Source: Kribbella solani
GTDB lineage: Bacteria; Actinomycetota; Actinomycetes; Propionibacteriales; Kribbellaceae
Assembly: GCF_014205295.1 (NCBI RefSeq)
Contig: NZ_JACHNF010000001.1
Span: 7,068,001 to 7,132,000 of the forward strand
Reading direction: 5' to 3'
DNA length: 64,000 nucleotides
The position numbers were made by a program, and so were the translations under genes. Numbering within the stretch: the first letter of the stretch is position 1; every line of letters starts with the position of its first letter. Below the pieces are notes generated by a model. It was not told where the DNA came from and searched no databases. It saw only the letters and a list, made by a program, of their open reading frames with translations. Positions 16,664-27,058 of this stretch are shown here, in pieces.

Positions 16664-17890
16664 GTGAGACGGAGTGTGGATGAACATCTGGAGGTTGTGC
16701 TCGGGAGGGTGACGGCGTTGCCGGCGTTCGACCAGCCGTTGATGGACGCCGTCGGGCTGATGCTCTGCGAGGACATCGTGTCCGGCGTGAGCCTGCCGGG
16801 GTTCGACAACTCGGCAATGGACGGGTACGCGGTGCAGGCCCGTGATCTGGCCGGCGCCTCGGACGAGAACCCGATCCCGCTGCCGGTGGTCGGGGAGTTC
16901 CGGGCCGGTCGCAGCGAGCCGATCGTGGTCACCCAGGGGACCTGCGTACGGATCATGACCGGTGCGCCGATGCCGCGTGGTGCGGACAGTGTGGTTCCGG
17001 TCGAGTGGACCGACGGCGGGACGGTGACGGCACGGTTCACCAAGCAGCCGCCGGTCGGTGGATCGGTCCGGCGCGCCGGCGAGGACGTGACCGCCGGTAC
17101 GCAGGTACTGGACCGCGACACCGTGCTGGGCCCGCGGCAGATCGCCGTACTGGCCGCGGTCGGCCGGGCGCGGGTGAAGGCGCGGCCGCGACCGCGGGTG
17201 GTGGTGATCTCGACCGGTGCCGAGTTGCGCGAGCCGGGCAGCCGACTGGGTGACGGGCAGATCTACGACTCGAACAGCTACACCCTGGCCGCCTGCGCCC
17301 GGGACGCCGGAGCAGTGGCGTACCGCGTCGGCATCGTCGATGACGACCCCAAACGGATCATGGACACCCTGTCCGACCAGTTGGTACGGGCCGACCTGGT
17401 GATCACCACAGGCGGCGTCAGCATGGGCGCGTACGACATCGTCAAGGAGGAGCTGTCCAAGCTCGGCACCGTGGACTTCCCACAGGTCGCGATGCAGCCC
17501 GGGAAACCGCAGGGGTTCGGTGTGATCGGTGAGGACGAGGTACCGATCTTCACGCTGCCTGGCAACCCGGTGTCGGCGTACGTGTCCTTCGAGGTGTTCG
17601 TCCGGCCAGCCCTGCGCAAGATGATGGGCCAGATGCCGTACCGGCGCGCACTGGTACCCGGTGTGACGCTGGACGGGTTCAGTTCGCCCGCCGGACGCCG
17701 GCAGTACGTCCGCGCCACGGCTACGGCAGGCGACGAGGGCTGGATGGCCAGTACAGTCGGCGGGCACGGCTCACACCTGCTCGGCGGGCTGAGCCGGTCG
17801 AACGCACTGATCGTGGTGCCTGAGGACGTGACAGCGGTCCGGGCCGGCGATCAGGTCGAGCTGATGCTGCTGGACGAGGAGACCGGATGA
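16664..17890 (+). CDS. moeA: Molybdopterin molybdotransferase MoeA / gephyrin-like Glp
   Basis: 408 residues. PGFDNSAMDGYA (45-56), VRIMTGAPMPRGADSVVP, GDGQIYDSNSY, TTGGVSMGAYD and LPGNPVSAYVSFEVF are the MoeA/gephyrin signatures. The enzyme inserts molybdate into adenylylated molybdopterin. In Corynebacterium the paralogue next to a GlpR-type membrane protein, called Glp, also acts in cell division with FtsZ. This copy is followed by moaC, mog, an acetyltransferase and glpR, so it is the Glp-type gene. It overlaps moaC by ATGA. Whether it serves Moco synthesis, division or both is not decidable here. Confidence 0.93.
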   Translation: MRRSVDEHLEVVLGRVTALPAFDQPLMDAVGLMLCEDIVSGVSLPGFDNSAMDGYAVQARDLAGASDENPIPLPVVGEFRAGRSEPIVVTQGTCVRIMTGAPMPRGADSVVPVEWTDGGTVTARFTKQPPVGGSVRRAGEDVTAGTQVLDRDTVLGPRQIAVLAAVGRARVKARPRPRVVVISTGAELREPGSRLGDGQIYDSNSYTLAACARDAGAVAYRVGIVDDDPKRIMDTLSDQLVRADLVITTGGVSMGAYDIVKEELSKLGTVDFPQVAMQPGKPQGFGVIGEDEVPIFTLPGNPVSAYVSFEVFVRPALRKMMGQMPYRRALVPGVTLDGFSSPAGRRQYVRATATAGDEGWMASTVGGHGSHLLGGLSRSNALIVVPEDVTAVRAGDQVELMLLDEETG

Positions 17891-18369
17891 CTGAAGGCCC
17901 TGCGCGGTTGACCCACGTCGACGAGTCCGGGGCGGCCCGGATGGTCGACGTGTCAGCCAAGGACGTGGGTGTACGGCGTGCCGTTGCCAGTGGCAAGGTT
18001 CTGGTGTCGGCCGAGGTGGTGACCGCGCTGCGCGGCGATGGCGTACCCAAGGGTGACGCACTAGGCGTCGCCCGGATCGCCGGGATCATGGGAGCGAAGC
18101 GGACACCCGATCTGGTGCCGCTGTGCCATCCGATCGCCATCACCGGCGCCAAGGTCGACCTGGAGGTGGCGGATGACGCGGTACTCATCCAGGCCCAGGT
18201 GAAGACCACTGACCGCACCGGTGTCGAGATGGAGGCACTGACCGCGGTTGCGGTTGCCGGCCTGGCCGTCATCGACATGGTGAAGGCACTGGACCCGGCT
18301 GCCGTGCTCACTGACGTACGAGTCGAGCTGAAAGAAGGCGGTAAGACCGGGCACTGGGAGCGGCCGTGA
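17887..18369 (+). CDS. moaC: Cyclic pyranopterin monophosphate synthase MoaC
   Basis: 160 residues. LTHVDESGAARMVDVSAKD, GIMGAKRTPDLVPLCHPI and TDRTGVEMEALTAVAVAGL are the conserved MoaC blocks, including the active-site His and the Lys near the C-terminus (LKEGGKTG). It converts the MoaA product into cyclic pyranopterin monophosphate in molybdenum cofactor synthesis. The start overlaps moeA/glp by 4 bp and the stop overlaps the following mog gene, indicating one transcript. Confidence 0.95.
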   Translation: MTEGPARLTHVDESGAARMVDVSAKDVGVRRAVASGKVLVSAEVVTALRGDGVPKGDALGVARIAGIMGAKRTPDLVPLCHPIAITGAKVDLEVADDAVLIQAQVKTTDRTGVEMEALTAVAVAGLAVIDMVKALDPAAVLTDVRVELKEGGKTGHWERP

Positions 18370-18854
18370 GAGCTCTCGTCGTCAGCGTGTCGAACCGCGC
18401 GGCAGCAGGGGTGTACACCGACACCACGGGTCCACTGATCGCGCTGCGGTTGGCGGAGTGGGGTTTCGAGGTGTCAGGACCCCAGGTAGTGCCAGATGGC
18501 GAACCGGTAGGGGATGCGCTGCGAGAGGCGATCGAAGCGGCGTACGACGTGGTGCTCACCACAGGCGGTACCGGGATCTCACCAACCGACGAAACGCCTG
18601 AACAGACAGCAGATGTACTCACCAAAGAGCTGCCTGGCGTAGCGGAGGCGATCCGGGCGTACGGCGTGGCCAACGGCGTACCCACCGCTTCACTGTCCCG
18701 CGGACTAGCCGGAGTGGCACGTACTACCGTCATCGTGAACCTCCCCGGTTCACGCGGCGGCGTCAAAGACGGTCTGGCCGTACTGGAGCCGCTGCTCCGA
18801 CATGCGGTCGAGCAAGTACACGGCGGCGACCACGTACGGACGGACACCGACTGA
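18366..18854 (+). CDS. MogA/MoaB-family molybdopterin adenylyltransferase
   Basis: 162 residues from a GTG overlapping moaC. VLTTGGTGISPTDETPEQT is the molybdopterin-binding loop, and LSRGLAGVARTTVIVNLPGSRGGVKDGLAVL is the conserved second motif. The fold adenylylates molybdopterin before metal insertion by MoeA. Both MogA and MoaB names are used for actinobacterial members; they cannot be separated by eye. It shares its last base with the start of the next gene. Confidence 0.92.
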   Translation: MRALVVSVSNRAAAGVYTDTTGPLIALRLAEWGFEVSGPQVVPDGEPVGDALREAIEAAYDVVLTTGGTGISPTDETPEQTADVLTKELPGVAEAIRAYGVANGVPTASLSRGLAGVARTTVIVNLPGSRGGVKDGLAVLEPLLRHAVEQVHGGDHVRTDTD

Positions 18855-19471
18855 TGGCGATCGTGCACTGGCCGGTGGAGCTGCAGCACGGCCAGGTGGG
18901 GCTGCGACCGCTACGAGCCGGTGACGGCAGTGAATGGGCCGCGGCGCGCCAGCGGAACGTCAGCTGGCTACGGCCCTGGGACGCCACCCAGCCACCCGGT
19001 GCGGACGACGGCGCACGCACCTTCCGCGCTATGGCACGCGACTGGAACCGCCAAGCACGCTACGGACGCATGCTCCCGTTCGTCATCACCTACGGCGGTG
19101 CAGCCGGCGCGGGCGTACGCGCCAAGTGGCCGCTCGTCGGACAGCTCACGGTGTCCGGCATCACGTACGGCTCCGCGCGCTGGGCCAACCTCGGCTACTG
19201 GGTCGACGAGCAGTACGCCGGCCGCGGGATCGTGCCGACAGCCGTCGCGATGGCCGCCGACCACTGCTGGTTCACCCTCGGCCTGCACCGCATCGAAGTC
19301 GCGATTCGCCCAGAGAACAAGGCAAGTCTGCGCGTCGTCGAAAAGCTCGGTTTCCGCTACGAAGGCGAACGGCCAAGGTTCCTGCACATCGACGGCGACT
19401 GGCGCGACCACCGCATCTTCGCGCTCAACCTCGAAGAAGTCGGACCCGGTCTCGTATCCCGACTCGGCTGA
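18854..19471 (+). CDS. RimJ/RimL-type GNAT N-acetyltransferase
   Basis: 205 residues, ATG overlapping the mog stop. LRPLRAGDGSEWAAARQRNVSWLRPWDAT is the RimJ-like N-terminus. The acetyl-CoA loop is GYWVDEQYAGRGIVPTAVAM, followed by GLHRIEVAIRPENKASLRVVEKLGF. Such enzymes acetylate protein N-termini, for example ribosomal proteins, but the acceptor here is unknown. As far as I recall, its position between mog and glpR is conserved in actinomycetes. Confidence 0.88.
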   Translation: MAIVHWPVELQHGQVGLRPLRAGDGSEWAAARQRNVSWLRPWDATQPPGADDGARTFRAMARDWNRQARYGRMLPFVITYGGAAGAGVRAKWPLVGQLTVSGITYGSARWANLGYWVDEQYAGRGIVPTAVAMAADHCWFTLGLHRIEVAIRPENKASLRVVEKLGFRYEGERPRFLHIDGDWRDHRIFALNLEEVGPGLVSRLG

Positions 19472-19556
19472 CTACGCTGCGTACTGGTCACATCAGTCAC
19501 ACGAGTCTTCTTGCGACACACCGTCCCACGTACCCCATCTGGCCCCCGCCGCGCCT

Positions 19557-19562
19557 TAGCGT
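19557..19562 (+). promoter_or_regulatory. Candidate -10 (TAGCGT) of glpR, leaderless
   Basis: TAGCGT ends 6 bases before the ATG of glpR, with no ribosome-binding site between. Confidence 0.4.
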
Positions 19563-19568
19563 CGTCGC

Positions 19569-20351
19569 ATGGGGACGACAGGCTTGATCTACGTGGCGAT
19601 CGTCGCCGCCTGGGCCGCCTATCTCGTCCCGATGTGGCTGAAGCGCGGCGACGAAGCGCGGCGCCGGCCGGTGTCGTCCGCCGCCGATGCGCGCGTACTC
19701 TCCCGCGACCCGTCGCGGCCCCGGTACGTCGTCCGCCCGGCCGGCGCCGCCACCGCTGACGACGACTCGCCGCCGCCCAAGCGGTACATCCCGAACCGGG
19801 CCCGCCGGGTGGCCGCCATGCGCCGCCGGCGGGTGCTGTCGATCCTGACCCTTTCGCTGCTGTCCGTCGTCGCCCTCGCCGGACTCGCGATGCTGCCCTG
19901 GTGGTCCGTCGCCGTACCGGCAACCCTCATCGCCGGATTCGTCGTACTCACCCGGGTGCAGCTGCGGCGGCAGGCGCGTACCCGCATCGAAGCCGCCGCC
20001 GAACGGCGCACCCGCGACCAGGCCCGGCACGACCGCGGCCCAGCCGGCAAGCCCGCGCCGTCACCCGACAACGAGCTGACCATCGAGGTCAAGCTCCCCG
20101 CCGAGCCCGCGCCGGAGCCCGAAAAGAAGCCGGCCCAGCCGCCCTCCGAAGGCCTCTGGGACCCGGTACCGGTGACGCTGCCGACCTACGTCATGAAAGA
20201 AAAAGCACCCGACCGGACCGTCCGCACCATCTCCCTCACCGACGACGAAGTCTTCTCCAGCGCCCGCACCACCGACCCCGCGCAGAAGCCCGTCGCGACC
20301 GAGCCCGTCGTACCCGAAGAACCCGAAGTGAAGCGCGCCGTTGGAGACTGA
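19569..20351 (+). CDS. glpR: Divisome-associated membrane protein GlpR / SepX
   Basis: 260 residues. The N-terminus MGTTGLIYVAIVAAWAAYLV followed by PMWLKRGDEARR is the characteristic first helix and basic tail of the GlpR/SepX family. Two further helices lie at about 91-125 (RVLSILTLSLLSVVALAGLA and VPATLIAGFVVLT), then a long cytoplasmic P/E/K-rich region ending in an acidic tail. Known work: GlpR in Corynebacterium is the membrane receptor of the gephyrin-like Glp and links it to FtsZ; SepX in Streptomyces supports division and sporulation. The nearby moeA/glp gene fits that partnership. Confidence 0.85.
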   Translation: MGTTGLIYVAIVAAWAAYLVPMWLKRGDEARRRPVSSAADARVLSRDPSRPRYVVRPAGAATADDDSPPPKRYIPNRARRVAAMRRRRVLSILTLSLLSVVALAGLAMLPWWSVAVPATLIAGFVVLTRVQLRRQARTRIEAAAERRTRDQARHDRGPAGKPAPSPDNELTIEVKLPAEPAPEPEKKPAQPPSEGLWDPVPVTLPTYVMKEKAPDRTVRTISLTDDEVFSSARTTDPAQKPVATEPVVPEEPEVKRAVGD

Positions 20352-20424
20352 TATCCGGTTTTAGACTCAGGCACTCAACGTGTTAGAGTCTCCCGGTCGC
20401 CAGGGAAACCGAAGCGACCAGCCT

Positions 20425-20497
20425 GGGGCTGTGGCGCAGTTGGTAGCGCGCTTCGTTCGCAACGAAGAGGCCAGGGGTTCGAATCCCCTCAGCTCCA
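20425..20497 (+). tRNA. tRNA-Ala (anticodon CGC)
   Basis: Acceptor GGGGCTG pairs with CAGCTCC and contains the G3-U70 wobble that marks alanine tRNAs. The anticodon stem-loop CTTCG-TTCGCAA-CGAAG gives CGC; the T arm is AGGGG-TTCGAAT-CCCCT; discriminator A. CCA is not encoded. It reads GCG codons. Confidence 0.96.
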
Positions 20498-21108
20498 CGA
20501 AGGCGATGGGCGGCGTGTGTCGCGCACTACGTGCGCTGACCGCGTCGCCTTCGTTATTTTGTGCGGCTGCGCTTCGCTTGCCGCGGGCGGGGGCTCCGCC
20601 ACCCGCACCCCCTTGCGCCTTCGCTTCGCTCGGCTCCGTGGTTGGTCGTCTCGGTTGGCTTGCCGGTGGTGGTTGGGCGCCGCGGATGGGTTTCCGCCTG
20701 GGTTGCTCATCGCGGTCGGCTTTCCGGCGCGGATTGCTCGTCGCGGTGGGTTTGCCTTCGCTTCGCTTGGCTCCGTGGTTGGTCGTCTCGGTTGGCTTGC
20801 CGATGGTGGTTGCTCGGCGTGGGTTGGCTTGCCGGTGGTGGTTGCTCGGTGTGGGTTGGCTTGCCGGTGGTGGTTGGGCGCCGCGGATGGGTTTCCGCCT
20901 GGGTTGCTCATCGCGGTCGGCTTTCCGGCGCGGATTGCTCGTCGCGGTGGGTTTGCCTTCGCTTCGCTCGGCTGTGGGGGCTTGGCGCCGCGGCTGGGTT
21001 TCGACTTCGCTTCGCTTGTCGCGGGGGTTGCCTGCGCTTCGCTCGGCTGTTGGGGCGGGTGTGTCTGACTTCGCTTCGCTTGTCCGTGGTGGGGGCCTTG
21101 GGCAACTT
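20498..21108. repeat. Intergenic block with 116-bp direct duplication and CTTCGCTTCGCT motifs
   Basis: Between tRNA-Ala and the TetR gene lie 611 bp without a credible gene. A segment at 20653-20768 is repeated nearly exactly at 20854-20969 (201 bp apart), with shorter GGTTGGCTTGCCGGTGGTGG copies between. CTTCGCTTCGCT-type motifs recur throughout. Long open frames cross it on both strands, but they merely read the repeats (Arg, Gly, Trp or Pro-Arg rich) and lack ribosome-binding sites. Confidence 0.85.
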
Positions 21109-21687
21109 TTAGGGGCGGATGGCGGTTAGGACCAGGTTGATTGTGGTGTTTACCTGGGTGGTGGTGACCGGGGCGGTGTGTAGGAGTAGGCGGTAGTAGA
21201 CGGGGCCGTAGAGGAGTTCTACTACGGTGGGGAGGTCTACTTCGGGGCGGATCTCGCCGGCTTGTTGGGCCTTGGTCAGGCGGGTCAGGCAGAGTTGGAC
21301 TCGGGGGCGGATGAGGGCGTTCAGGAGGGCGTCGGAGATGGCTGGGTCGCTTTGGGCGGCGGCTATCAGGCCCTTGGAGTACGCGGCGAAGAGGGGGTCC
21401 GTGACGGTGCGGACGAGGGCGTGCAGTTGGGTGTGGAGGTCGGCTGCGAGGTCGCCGGTGTCGGGGAACTCCAGGGTGTTGGCGGCGCGTTCCTCGATTG
21501 CTTCGAGCAGGATCGCGGCCTTTGAGGGCCACCAGCGGTAGAGGGTTTGCTTGCCTACGCCGGCCTGTTTGGCGATGCCCTCCATGGTGAGGCGGGCGTA
21601 GGTCTCGGTGCTGCACAGCTCCAGGGCCGCGTCCAGGATCGCGCGCCGGGCGCGTTCGCTGCGGCGGTCGGGGTTCGGGGTCGCCAT
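21109..21687 (-). CDS. TetR-family transcriptional regulator
   Basis: 192 residues. The N-terminal helix-turn-helix is RRAILDAALELCSTETYARL with GIAKQAGVGKQTLYRWWPSK, the textbook TetR pattern. The C-terminal part (LLNALIRPRVQLCLTRLTKA, EVDLPTVVELLYGPVYYRLL) is the ligand and dimer domain of the TetR_C type. It is divergent from a small membrane protein gene, and the 111-bp gap holds several GAGAC/GTCTC inverted repeats, so autoregulation and control of that neighbour are likely. Confidence 0.93.
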   Translation of the reverse strand: MATPNPDRRSERARRAILDAALELCSTETYARLTMEGIAKQAGVGKQTLYRWWPSKAAILLEAIEERAANTLEFPDTGDLAADLHTQLHALVRTVTDPLFAAYSKGLIAAAQSDPAISDALLNALIRPRVQLCLTRLTKAQQAGEIRPEVDLPTVVELLYGPVYYRLLLHTAPVTTTQVNTTINLVLTAIRP

Positions 21688-21734
21688 TAGACCAGTGTAC
21701 GAGACGAGACGTTGTGTCTTGACAGTGACCCGAA

Positions 21735-21774
21735 GCGAGACTTAGCGTCTCGCGGTGAGACGAGACGTCTCGTC
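21735..21774. promoter_or_regulatory. Probable TetR operators (two GAGAC/GTCTC palindromes)
   Basis: A perfect 16-bp palindrome GACGAGACGTCTCGTC lies at 21759-21774, and GCGAGAC / GTCTCGC with a 5-base gap at 21735-21753. A further ACGAGACGAGACG run sits nearer the TetR start. They lie between the divergent TetR and membrane-protein genes. Confidence 0.75.
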
Positions 21775-21798
21775 ATAGTTCACTAGAGGGGAACTCCC

Positions 21799-22482
21799 AT
21801 GTCCGAAGCCTCGGTACGCCGGTACGCCGGCCTATTCGGGATGATCGCCAGCGCCTTCATCGTGGTTCAGGTGCCGCTGTACTTCCTCTATCCCGGCGCC
21901 CCGCCGGATTGGGACATCCTGACCCGCAGCCTGATCGGGATCGTCGGCTGCGTGTTCTACATCCTGTTCTTCACCGGCCTGCGCCAGCTGATCCACCAGG
22001 TCGACCTCGCCTCGGACTGGATCGCGGGCGTGGTCCAGGCGGCCGGCCTGCTCTGGGTGGCGATGGTGTTCGTACCGCAGTCGATGGAGGCCGGCGCCGC
22101 GATCTCGGTCGACCACGACATCGACACCACCAAGGAAGGCCCGTTCGCGGCCGCGCAGTACCTGATGCAGGGGCTGATTTCACGTCTGCTGATGGCGCTG
22201 TTCCTGATCGCGCTCGGCATCGTCGTCACCCGGCTCCGGCTGCTGCCGAAGTGGGTCGGCCGGTCCGCGTTCGTGCTCGCCGCGATCAACCTCGCGTTCG
22301 TGCCGGCGATCTACTCCAACGACGACCCGTCGAACTTCTACGCGGTCCAGGGCTGGGGCACGACCGCCAGCATGGGCGCGCTGTGGAGCCTCTGGCTGCT
22401 GGCCGTCAGCATCAGCACCTTCCGCAGCGCCCGCCGGGTCGCTCCGGCACCGGCCGGCCGCCGGGCCAGCGTGGACGCCTAG
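21799..22482 (+). CDS. Integral membrane protein, probable TetR target
   Basis: 227 residues with about six predicted helices (for example FGMIASAFIVVQVPLYFLY, LIGIVGCVFYILFFTGLRQL, VVQAAGLLWVAMVFV, LLMALFLIALGIVVTRL, FVLAAINLAFVPAIY, ALWSLWLLAVSISTF). There is an AGGGGAACTCCC sequence just before the ATG. No transport or enzymatic motif was recognised; the layout resembles DUF4386-type membrane proteins. Divergence from TetR across shared operators suggests it is the regulated gene. Confidence 0.75.
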   Translation: MSEASVRRYAGLFGMIASAFIVVQVPLYFLYPGAPPDWDILTRSLIGIVGCVFYILFFTGLRQLIHQVDLASDWIAGVVQAAGLLWVAMVFVPQSMEAGAAISVDHDIDTTKEGPFAAAQYLMQGLISRLLMALFLIALGIVVTRLRLLPKWVGRSAFVLAAINLAFVPAIYSNDDPSNFYAVQGWGTTASMGALWSLWLLAVSISTFRSARRVAPAPAGRRASVDA

Positions 22483-22490
22483 CTCCGGCC

Positions 22491-22566
22491 GAGCACCTAG
22501 GCCGAGCACATAGGACGAGCACATAGGACGAGCACAGATCGAGCACCTAGGACGAGTGCATAGCAC
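22491..22566. repeat. 13-bp tandem repeat (GAGCACATAGGAC)
   Basis: Units begin at 22491, 22504, 22517, 22530, 22541 and 22554, almost all 13 bp apart, with CCTAGG or CATAGG inside. The array ends just before the furA promoter. Confidence 0.85.
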
Positions 22567-22583
22567 AAGAACACGCGTCAGCT

Positions 22584-22605
22584 AATCTTGACTCATTCCA
22601 GAAAG
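22584..22605 (+). promoter_or_regulatory. Candidate FurA operator/promoter of furA-katG
   Basis: The AT-rich segment ATCTTGACTCATTCCAGAAA stands out in GC-rich DNA 20-40 bases before furA. It resembles, from memory, the conserved element upstream of mycobacterial and streptomycete furA that FurA itself binds. It contains a TTGACT that could serve as a -35. Confidence 0.55.
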
Positions 22606-22622
22606 CGCGGAAGACTGCAGAC

Positions 22623-23048
22623 GTGCCGACGGTGGATGAGCTCCAGGGGTTGTTGCGTGCGGCGGCGTTACGGGTGACCCGGCCGCGGCTGGCCGTGCTG
22701 GCCGCGGTGTACGGGTTCCCGCACGCGGACACCGACTCGATTATCGGTGCCGTACGCAACGACCTGCCGGAGGTGTCGCACCAGGCCGTGTACGACTCGC
22801 TGCACACGTTGACGGCAGCGGGCCTGGTGCGGCGGATCCAGCCGCTGGGGTCGGTGGCGCGGTACGAGTCGCGGGTCGGTGACAACCATCACCACGCGGT
22901 CTGCCGGACCTGTGGCGCGATCGCCGATGTCGACTGCGCGGTCGGGCACGCACCCTGCCTGACCGCGTCCGAGGACAACGGTTTCGTCATCGACGAGGCC
23001 GAGGTCATCTACTGGGGACAGTGCGCCGACTGCTCACGCCGTACCTGA
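22623..23048 (+). CDS. furA: Fur-family regulator FurA (CatR-like)
   Basis: 141 residues from a GTG. LLRAAALRVTRPRLAVLAAV is the winged-helix start; SHQAVYDSLHTLTAAGLVRR is the recognition helix; GDNHHHAVCRTCGAIADVDC is the metal-binding region with the H-H-H-x-V-C-x-x-C core. A second Cys pair, CADC, is at the C-terminus. In actinomycetes this type represses itself and the following katG and releases DNA on oxidation. katG follows after 48 bp, confirming the pair. Confidence 0.93.
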   Translation: MPTVDELQGLLRAAALRVTRPRLAVLAAVYGFPHADTDSIIGAVRNDLPEVSHQAVYDSLHTLTAAGLVRRIQPLGSVARYESRVGDNHHHAVCRTCGAIADVDCAVGHAPCLTASEDNGFVIDEAEVIYWGQCADCSRRT

Positions 23049-23096
23049 ACTCGAAGCAACTCGAAGTAGCAAACGTCCAGTGCTGGAAGGAATTCG

Positions 23097-25319
<2,223 letters not shown>

Positions 25320-25328
25320 CCAAACCCT

Positions 25329-25365
25329 GAACTGGCTCCCGCGCGCGTTTTGCGGGAGCCAGTTC
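25329..25365 (+). terminator. katG terminator
   Basis: Perfect 14-bp stem GAACTGGCTCCCGC (25329-25342) with GCGGGAGCCAGTTC (25352-25365) and a 9-base loop, ten bases after the katG stop. Confidence 0.88.
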
Positions 25366-25481
25366 GGCATTTCGACAGGAGGTGTCCGCCGGCAGCTAGT
25401 GCACCTGAGCCTGTTGGTGATGGCGCGTACGGTGTCTCAGGGGTGCACTACCTGTCGAGCTGCAAAGGAATGGGGTCTGTG

Positions 25482-26918
25482 ATGCGGTTTCATCATGATC
25501 GGGAGCCGGCTGGTGATCTGACCTTCAGTGACGTCTTCCTGGTACCGAACCGGTCCGGTGTGGCGTCCCGGCTGGATGTGGATCTGTCCACGTCGGACGG
25601 GACCGGCGCGTCGATTCCGATCGTCGCGGCGAACATGACCGCGGTGTCGGGGCGGCGGATGGCGGAGACGATCGCGCGCTGTGGTGGGCTCGCGGTGCTG
25701 CCGCAGGACATCCCGGTGGATGTGGTGTCGGAGGTGGTCGGTTGGGTCAAGCAGCGGGACCCCGTACATGACACCGCGCTGGTGCTGCCGCCGACCGGGA
25801 CGGTGGGGGAGGCGCTCGCGCTGCTCCCGAAGCGAAACCACGGCGCGGTGATTGTGGTCGACGACGGCCAGCCGGTCGGGGTGGTGACCGAGGTCGACTG
25901 CTCCGGCGTCGACCGGTTCACCCAGCTGGACGCGATCATGTCCCGGGAGCTGCTGACCCTGCCTGCTGGGATCGACCCGGAGGCGGCGTTCGGCCTGCTG
26001 CACGACGGGCGGCATCGGCTGGCGCCCGTGGTGGACGCGGCCGGCCAGATCGTCGGCATCCTGACCCGGGAGCGCGCGCTCCGGGCGACGCTGTACGACC
26101 CGGCCCTGGACGCGGCCGGCAAGCTGACGGTCGCCGCCGCGATCGGGATGAACGGTGACGCCGAGCAGAAGGCGAAGGCGCTGCTCGACGTCGGCGTCGA
26201 CGTACTCGTCCTGGACACCGCGCACGGTCATCAGGAGCGGATGCTCGAAGTGGTCGAGCGGGTCCGGGCGCTCGGTCCGAAGGTACCGATCGTGGCCGGG
26301 AACGTGGTCACCGCCGAAGGCGTCACCGATCTGGCCAACGCCGGCGCCGACATCATCAAGGTCGGGGTCGGGCCGGGCGCGATGTGTACGACCCGGATGC
26401 AGACCGCCGTCGGCCGGCCGCAGTTCTCCGCCGTACTGGAGTGCGCGGCGAAGGCCCGTGAACTCGGCAAGCACGTCTGGGCCGACGGGGGCGTACGGCA
26501 CCCTCGGGACGTCGCGCTGGCGCTGGCCGCGGGCGCGTCGAGCGTGATGATCGGATCCTGGTTCGCCGGCACGTACGAGTCGCCCGGCGATCCGCACCGG
26601 GACAACCAGGGCCGGATCTACAAGGAGAGCTTCGGGATGGCGTCCGCGCGGGCGGTGCGGTCCCGGACCGTCGAGGACAGCCCGTTCCAGCGGGCCCGGA
26701 AGAGCATCTTCGAGGAGGGCATCTCGTCCGCCCGGATGTACCTGGACCCGGACCGCCCGAGTGTCGAGGACCTGCTGGATTCGATCGTCTCCGGCATCCG
26801 CAGCTCGTGTACGTACGTCGGCGCCGCGAATCTTGCCGAGTTCCACGACCGGGCGGTGGTCGGGTTGCAGACCGCAGCCGGGTACGCCGAGGGCAAGCCG
26901 CTGGACACCAGCTGGTGA
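25482..26918 (+). CDS. guaB1: GuaB1-type IMP dehydrogenase/GMP reductase family protein
   Basis: 478 residues. The TIM-barrel start (DLTFSDVFLVPNRSGVASRL) is split by a CBS pair (about 95-205: MSRELLTLPAGIDPEAAFGL and HRLAPVVDAAGQIVGILTRE). The catalytic loop is GVGPGAMCTTRM with the nucleophilic Cys. The barrel continues with VWADGGVRHPRDVALALAAGA and a flap region ending PLDTSW. Mycobacterial GuaB1 has been reported as a GMP reductase rather than an IMP dehydrogenase, which probably applies here. The ATG at 25482 has GGGG 7 bases upstream; an ATG 12 bases earlier is less likely. Confidence 0.88.
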   Translation: MRFHHDREPAGDLTFSDVFLVPNRSGVASRLDVDLSTSDGTGASIPIVAANMTAVSGRRMAETIARCGGLAVLPQDIPVDVVSEVVGWVKQRDPVHDTALVLPPTGTVGEALALLPKRNHGAVIVVDDGQPVGVVTEVDCSGVDRFTQLDAIMSRELLTLPAGIDPEAAFGLLHDGRHRLAPVVDAAGQIVGILTRERALRATLYDPALDAAGKLTVAAAIGMNGDAEQKAKALLDVGVDVLVLDTAHGHQERMLEVVERVRALGPKVPIVAGNVVTAEGVTDLANAGADIIKVGVGPGAMCTTRMQTAVGRPQFSAVLECAAKARELGKHVWADGGVRHPRDVALALAAGASSVMIGSWFAGTYESPGDPHRDNQGRIYKESFGMASARAVRSRTVEDSPFQRARKSIFEEGISSARMYLDPDRPSVEDLLDSIVSGIRSSCTYVGAANLAEFHDRAVVGLQTAAGYAEGKPLDTSW

Positions 26919-26920
26919 GA

Positions 26921-26939
26921 CCTCATCCCCGGGGTGAGG
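26921..26939 (+). terminator. Short hairpin after guaB1
   Basis: CCTCATCCCC with GGGGTGAGG, one bulge and essentially no loop, two bases after the stop. A weak terminator candidate. Confidence 0.45.
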
Positions 26940-27058
26940 TTGAGGGCACAACAAGTTCATGCGCCGGGCGATGGCGGGCGTCGCGGATCGGTGGCACCGT
27001 GTAGGCAACAGGGGGAGCCAGGGCACCGGGGGCATGCAGTTCGGGTGGTGTCCTGCTC

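Noticed and set aside
20380..21129. Long open frames (249 aa plus strand, 375 aa minus strand) after tRNA-Ala
   Set aside because: They only read duplicated CTTCGCTTCGCT/GGTTGG repeats, begin inside or across the tRNA or the TetR gene, and lack ribosome-binding sites and recognisable domains.
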